A stretch of 64,000 nt of DNA from Burkholderia cepacia (GTDB lineage: Bacteria; Pseudomonadota; Gammaproteobacteria; Burkholderiales; Burkholderiaceae), in contig NZ_CP073638.1 in assembly GCF_029962485.1 (NCBI RefSeq), positions 1,240,001-1,304,000 on the forward strand, read 5' to 3'. This document shows, piece after piece, positions 60,666 to 64,000 of this stretch (the stretch's first letter is position 1; every line of letters begins with the position of its first letter). The notes under the pieces are model-generated. The model was given only the letters and a program-made list of their open reading frames with translations, had not been told where the DNA came from and made no database searches. A program made the translations under genes and the position numbers.

Positions 60666-61292
60666 TTATTTCACGCTTTCACGGAACCACTTCGGGTGAT
60701 GCTTGCGGGCCCAGCCCAGCGTGACGGTGCCGCGCACCATCGCGCCAATCGAGCCCTTCACCCACAACGCCGCGTAAATGTGCACGATGATGCTCGCGAT
60801 CAGCACGAAGGCCGCCACGGCATGCACGACAGCGGCCGCGCGGATCACCCCGATCGGGAAGTAGAACGAGAAGTAGCGCCGCCAGATCACGACTCCCGAC
60901 AGCAGGAGCAGCAACAGGCACGCCACCAACGTAAAGAATAGCAGCTTCTGTCCGGCGTTATAGCGCCCGACAGGCGGCAGCTTGTCTTCCTGGTTGGTCA
61001 GCACGTCGCCGATCTGCTTCAGCCACTGGCGATCGTCCGCGTCGAGCGCGTTGTGGTGCCAGAAGCGCACCACGAGGATCGCGAACGACACGAACATCAC
61101 GAGGCCGACGAACGGATGCAGGATCCGCGTCCACTGGCCGCCGCCGAACAGCGCGGTCAGCCAGAACATCGACGGGTGGAACAGCGCGAGCCCGGACAAC
61201 GCGAGCAGCACGAACGTGATCGCGGTGATCCAGTGGTTCGTGCGCTCGTTCGCCGAGTAGCGGACGATCAGGTTGGGGTCGTCGTGGTTCAT
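60666..61292 (-). CDS. fdoI: Formate dehydrogenase gamma subunit (cytochrome b556)
   Basis: A 208-residue membrane cytochrome with four hydrophobic helices and the conserved histidines that bind two b haems ([50 protein letters not shown]). It passes electrons from the Fe-S subunit to quinone. Its start overlaps the beta-subunit stop by four bases. Confidence 0.94.
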   Translation of the reverse strand: MNHDDPNLIVRYSANERTNHWITAITFVLLALSGLALFHPSMFWLTALFGGGQWTRILHPFVGLVMFVSFAILVVRFWHHNALDADDRQWLKQIGDVLTNQEDKLPPVGRYNAGQKLLFFTLVACLLLLLLSGVVIWRRYFSFYFPIGVIRAAAVVHAVAAFVLIASIIVHIYAALWVKGSIGAMVRGTVTLGWARKHHPKWFRESVK

Positions 61293-62203
61293 TTCGCGTC
61301 CTCCTTGATGCGTCGCGCCTCGTCGCGCGCGGCCGATTCCTCTTCGTCGCTCACCTCGTTCGGACCAACCCGGACATAGTGGAAGAACCCGGCGAGCGCG
61401 GTCAGCGCGATGCCGGCAACCGCAAGCGGCTTCGCAATGCCCTTCCACAGCTTCACCATCGGGCTGATCGACGGGTTGTCGGGCAGCCCGTGGTACAGCG
61501 AGGGTTTGTCGGCATGGTGCAGCACATACATCACGTGCGTGCCGCCGACGCCCTGCGGGTCGTACAGCCCCGCATGCTCGAAGCCGCGCTCCTTCAGGTC
61601 CTCGATCCGCTCGGCCGCATGCTGCTTCATGTCCTCCTTGGTGCCGAACACGATCGCGCCCGTCGGGCAGGTCTTCACGCAGGCCGGTTCCTGGCCGACC
61701 GCGACGCGGTCGGAACAGAGCGTGCACTTGTACGCGCGATGATCCTTCTTCGAGATCCGCGGAACGTTGAACGGGCAACCGGTCACGCAATAGCCGCAAC
61801 CGATGCAGTTCTCCTCGTGGAAATCGACGATCCCGTTGTTGTACTGCACGATCGCGCCCGGCGACGGACACGCCTTCAGGCAGCCCGGATCCTCGCAGTG
61901 CATGCAGCCGTCCTTGCGGATCAGCCACTCGAGGTCGCCGGCCGGGTTCTCGTATTCGGAGAACCGCATGACCGTCCACGAATGCTCGGTCAGGTCGGCC
62001 GGGTTGTCGTACACGCCAACGTTGGTGCCGACCTCGTCACGCAGGTCGTTCCACTCCATGCATGCCGTCTGGCATGCCTTGCAGCCGATGCACTTCGATA
62101 CGTCGATCAGCTTCGCGACGCTCCCGGTCACCGGTTCGCGCACCGTGGGCGGTGGCGTCGTGGTGGCCGAGACGCGCTTGATATCCAGCGATTGCAATGC
62201 CAT
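61289..62203 (-). CDS. fdoH: Formate dehydrogenase beta subunit (4Fe-4S)
   Basis: A 304-residue electron-transfer subunit with four cysteine clusters: [35 protein letters not shown] and CTLC..CVKTCP. Near residues 250-272 is a single membrane helix ([15 protein letters not shown]) that anchors it beside the gamma subunit. The first residues lack a signal, as expected since it travels with the Tat-exported alpha subunit. Start is ten bases after the alpha stop. Confidence 0.95.
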   Translation of the reverse strand: MALQSLDIKRVSATTTPPPTVREPVTGSVAKLIDVSKCIGCKACQTACMEWNDLRDEVGTNVGVYDNPADLTEHSWTVMRFSEYENPAGDLEWLIRKDGCMHCEDPGCLKACPSPGAIVQYNNGIVDFHEENCIGCGYCVTGCPFNVPRISKKDHRAYKCTLCSDRVAVGQEPACVKTCPTGAIVFGTKEDMKQHAAERIEDLKERGFEHAGLYDPQGVGGTHVMYVLHHADKPSLYHGLPDNPSISPMVKLWKGIAKPLAVAGIALTALAGFFHYVRVGPNEVSDEEESAARDEARRIKEDAK

Positions 62204-62213
62204 CTCTTTCCCC

Positions 62214-64000
62214 TTACGCCTTTTCGACCTTCACCAGGAACGACTTGAATTCCGGTGTATAGGAGTTGCCGTCACCCACGGACGGAGTCAGGGTATTGGC
62301 GAGATAGCCGGGCTTCGTCAGACCCTTGAAGCCCCAGTGCAACGGGACGCCGACCGTCTGGACCTTCTTGCCGTCGACCATCAGCGGCTTGATCCGCTTC
62401 GTGACGAGGGCGACCGCGATGATGTAGCCGCGCTTGGACGACACCTTCACGCGCTCGCCATGCGCGACGCCGACTTCCTTCGCGAGGTCTTCGCCGATCT
62501 CGACGAATTGCTCGGGCTGGATGATCGAGTTCAGCCGCGCATGCTTGGTCCAGTAATGGAAGTGCTCGGTCAGCCGGTACGTCGTCGCGGCATGCGGGAA
62601 CTCCGGCGCCTGGCCGAACGACGCGCGGTCGTCCGGGAACACGCGGGCGGCCGGGTTGTTCAGCGCCAGCGGGTTGTTCGGGTGCAGCGGGTTCGTGCCG
62701 ATCGGCGTCTCGAACGGCTCGTAGTGCTCGGGGAACGGACCTTCGTTCATCCCCGCACGCGCGAAGAAGCGCGCGACACCTTCCGGATTCATGATGAACG
62801 GCCCCATCCCGTTCTCGGGCGTTTCGTCCGCCTTGAAGTCGGGAATGTCGGCGCCCTTCCACGCGCTGCCGTTCCAGCCGATCAACTTGCGGGTCGGGTC
62901 GAACGGCTTGCCGGCGACGTCGCACGATGCACGGTTGTACAGGATCCGCCGGTTCGCCGGCCACGCCCACGCCCAGTTCAGCGTCTGGCCGATGCCGGTC
63001 GGGTCGGAGTTGTCGCGCCGTCCCATCTGGTTGCCGGCCTGCGTCCACGCACCGCAGAAGATCCAGCAGCCGCTCGCGGTCGTGCCGTCGTCCTTCAGCT
63101 GCGCGAACGCGGCGAGCTGCTCGCCCTTCTTCACGAGCGCCTTGGCCGGATCCTTCGGATCAGGCAGGTCGGCGAGCGCCTTTCCGTTGAACTCCATTGC
63201 AAGCTCTTCGGGCGTCGGGCTCTCCGGGTTCGAGTACGGCCACGTCAGGTTGACGATCGGATCCGGATACTTGCCGCCGTCCTTCTGGTACATCTTGCGC
63301 ATGCGCAGGAACAGCCCCGACATGATCTCGAGGTCGCTCTTCGCTTCGCCCGGCGGCTCCGCGCCCTTCCAGTGCCACTGCAGCACACGGCTCGAACTCA
63401 CGAGCGAGCCGTTTTCCTCCGCGAAGCACGTGGTCGGCAGACGGAACACCTCGGTCTGGATCCTGGACGCATCGACGTCGTTGTAGTCGCCGTGATGCTT
63501 CCAGAACTCGGACGTCTCGGTCGCGAGCGGATCCATGATCACGAGCCACTTCAGCTTCGCGAGGCCCGCCGCCGTCTTCACCTTCGACGGCGCCGCCGCG
63601 AGCGGGTTGAAGCCCTGGCAGATGTAGCCGTTCATCTTGCCGGCATTCATCAGCTCGATCGCCTGCAGCAGGTCGTACTGCTTGTCCAGCTTCGGCAGGT
63701 AGTCGTAGGCCCAGTTGTTCTCGGCGGTCGCCGCGTCGCCCCACCAGGACTTCATGAAGCTGACGTGGAAGGCCTTGTAGTTCTTCCAGTAGCTCAACTG
63801 GTTCGGCCGCAGCGGCAGCTGCACGCGCTTCTTGATGTAGCCGTCGAAATCCTGCTCGGACTGCATCGGCAGCGTCATGTAGCCCGGCAGCAGGTTCGAC
63901 ATCAGCCCGAGGTCGGTCAACCCCTGGATGTTCGAGTGCCCGCGCAGCGCGTTCATCCCGCCGCCGGCGATGCCGATGTTGCCGAGCAGCAGCTGCACCA
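62214..64000 (-). CDS. fdoG: Formate dehydrogenase alpha subunit, C-terminal part (5' end outside window)
   Basis: The gene runs off the right edge; about 595 of an expected ~1010-1020 residues are present. The seen part is molybdopterin-binding: [45 protein letters not shown] and VSSKRGYI near the end, as in E. coli FdnG/FdoG. The Tat signal, Fe-S cluster and the position for selenocysteine (about residue 196) lie outside. A UGA there is inferred from the adjoining selA-selB-selC. Confidence 0.93.
   Translation of the reverse strand, partial: VQLLLGNIGIAGGGMNALRGHSNIQGLTDLGLMSNLLPGYMTLPMQSEQDFDGYIKKRVQLPLRPNQLSYWKNYKAFHVSFMKSWWGDAATAENNWAYDYLPKLDKQYDLLQAIELMNAGKMNGYICQGFNPLAAAPSKVKTAAGLAKLKWLVIMDPLATETSEFWKHHGDYNDVDASRIQTEVFRLPTTCFAEENGSLVSSSRVLQWHWKGAEPPGEAKSDLEIMSGLFLRMRKMYQKDGGKYPDPIVNLTWPYSNPESPTPEELAMEFNGKALADLPDPKDPAKALVKKGEQLAAFAQLKDDGTTASGCWIFCGAWTQAGNQMGRRDNSDPTGIGQTLNWAWAWPANRRILYNRASCDVAGKPFDPTRKLIGWNGSAWKGADIPDFKADETPENGMGPFIMNPEGVARFFARAGMNEGPFPEHYEPFETPIGTNPLHPNNPLALNNPAARVFPDDRASFGQAPEFPHAATTYRLTEHFHYWTKHARLNSIIQPEQFVEIGEDLAKEVGVAHGERVKVSSKRGYIIAVALVTKRIKPLMVDGKKVQTVGVPLHWGFKGLTKPGYLANTLTPSVGDGNSYTPEFKSFLVKVEKA

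Overview
The window is GC-rich, densely coded bacterial DNA. Gene content and protein similarity point to a Burkholderia cepacia complex-type organism, probably a secondary replicon: LysR regulators with divergent targets, ABC and MFS importers, a trimeric autotransporter, a BMA_0021/BMA_0022-type TOMM locus and a formate dehydrogenase/selenocysteine locus. No insertion sequence, integrase, CRISPR array or rRNA was seen.

Layout. 1-3.4 kb: the end of a LysR gene, a tiny secreted peptide, an AEC-family permease and a 14-TM-type MFS exporter. 3.5-12 kb: a LysR gene and a sulfonate/sulfate-ester-type uptake locus with an orphan binding protein, a binding protein, two permeases, an ATPase and two TauD/TfdA-type 2-oxoglutarate dioxygenases. 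12-16.7 kb: an oligopeptide-type binding protein, a DUF427 protein, a third SsuA-like binding protein, a glycolipid-binding-fold protein and a BamE-like lipoprotein. 16.7-22 kb: a 1760-residue YadA-type adhesin with exact-period internal repeats. 22.5-29.9 kb: a LysR gene, then a polyamine/acid-stress block in which potE lies behind an adiA-type decarboxylase and speF is divergent.

30-39.7 kb: an MFS permease on the plus strand, then a long minus-strand operon: MFS permease, glycerol-kinase-like FGGY kinase, GlpD-like dehydrogenase, alkyl-DHAP-synthase-like FAD oxidase, GlpP-like protein, small ABM-fold protein and iron alcohol dehydrogenase. A strong dyad lies just upstream. The enzyme set is what breakdown of glycerol ethers (or another substituted polyol) would need, and it is my main candidate for an undescribed pathway. 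39.9-46.9 kb: two LysR/SDR divergent pairs, a xanthine-permease-like transporter, a third SDR, a Nudix hydrolase and a small membrane protein.

47.1-55.2 kb: a TOMM (azoline RiPP) cluster with an FHA protein, a giant kinase/cyclase/ATPase fusion, two nitrile-hydratase-leader precursors and a fused cyclodehydratase/YcaO protein. A hairpin separates the precursors from the enzyme gene. 56-64 kb: fdoG(partial)-fdoH-fdoI-fdhE-selA-selB-selC, which couples formate dehydrogenase to the machinery that inserts its likely selenocysteine. The tRNA-Sec gene is the last gene of this run, and the TOMM cluster begins beyond its 3' end after an AT-rich gap.
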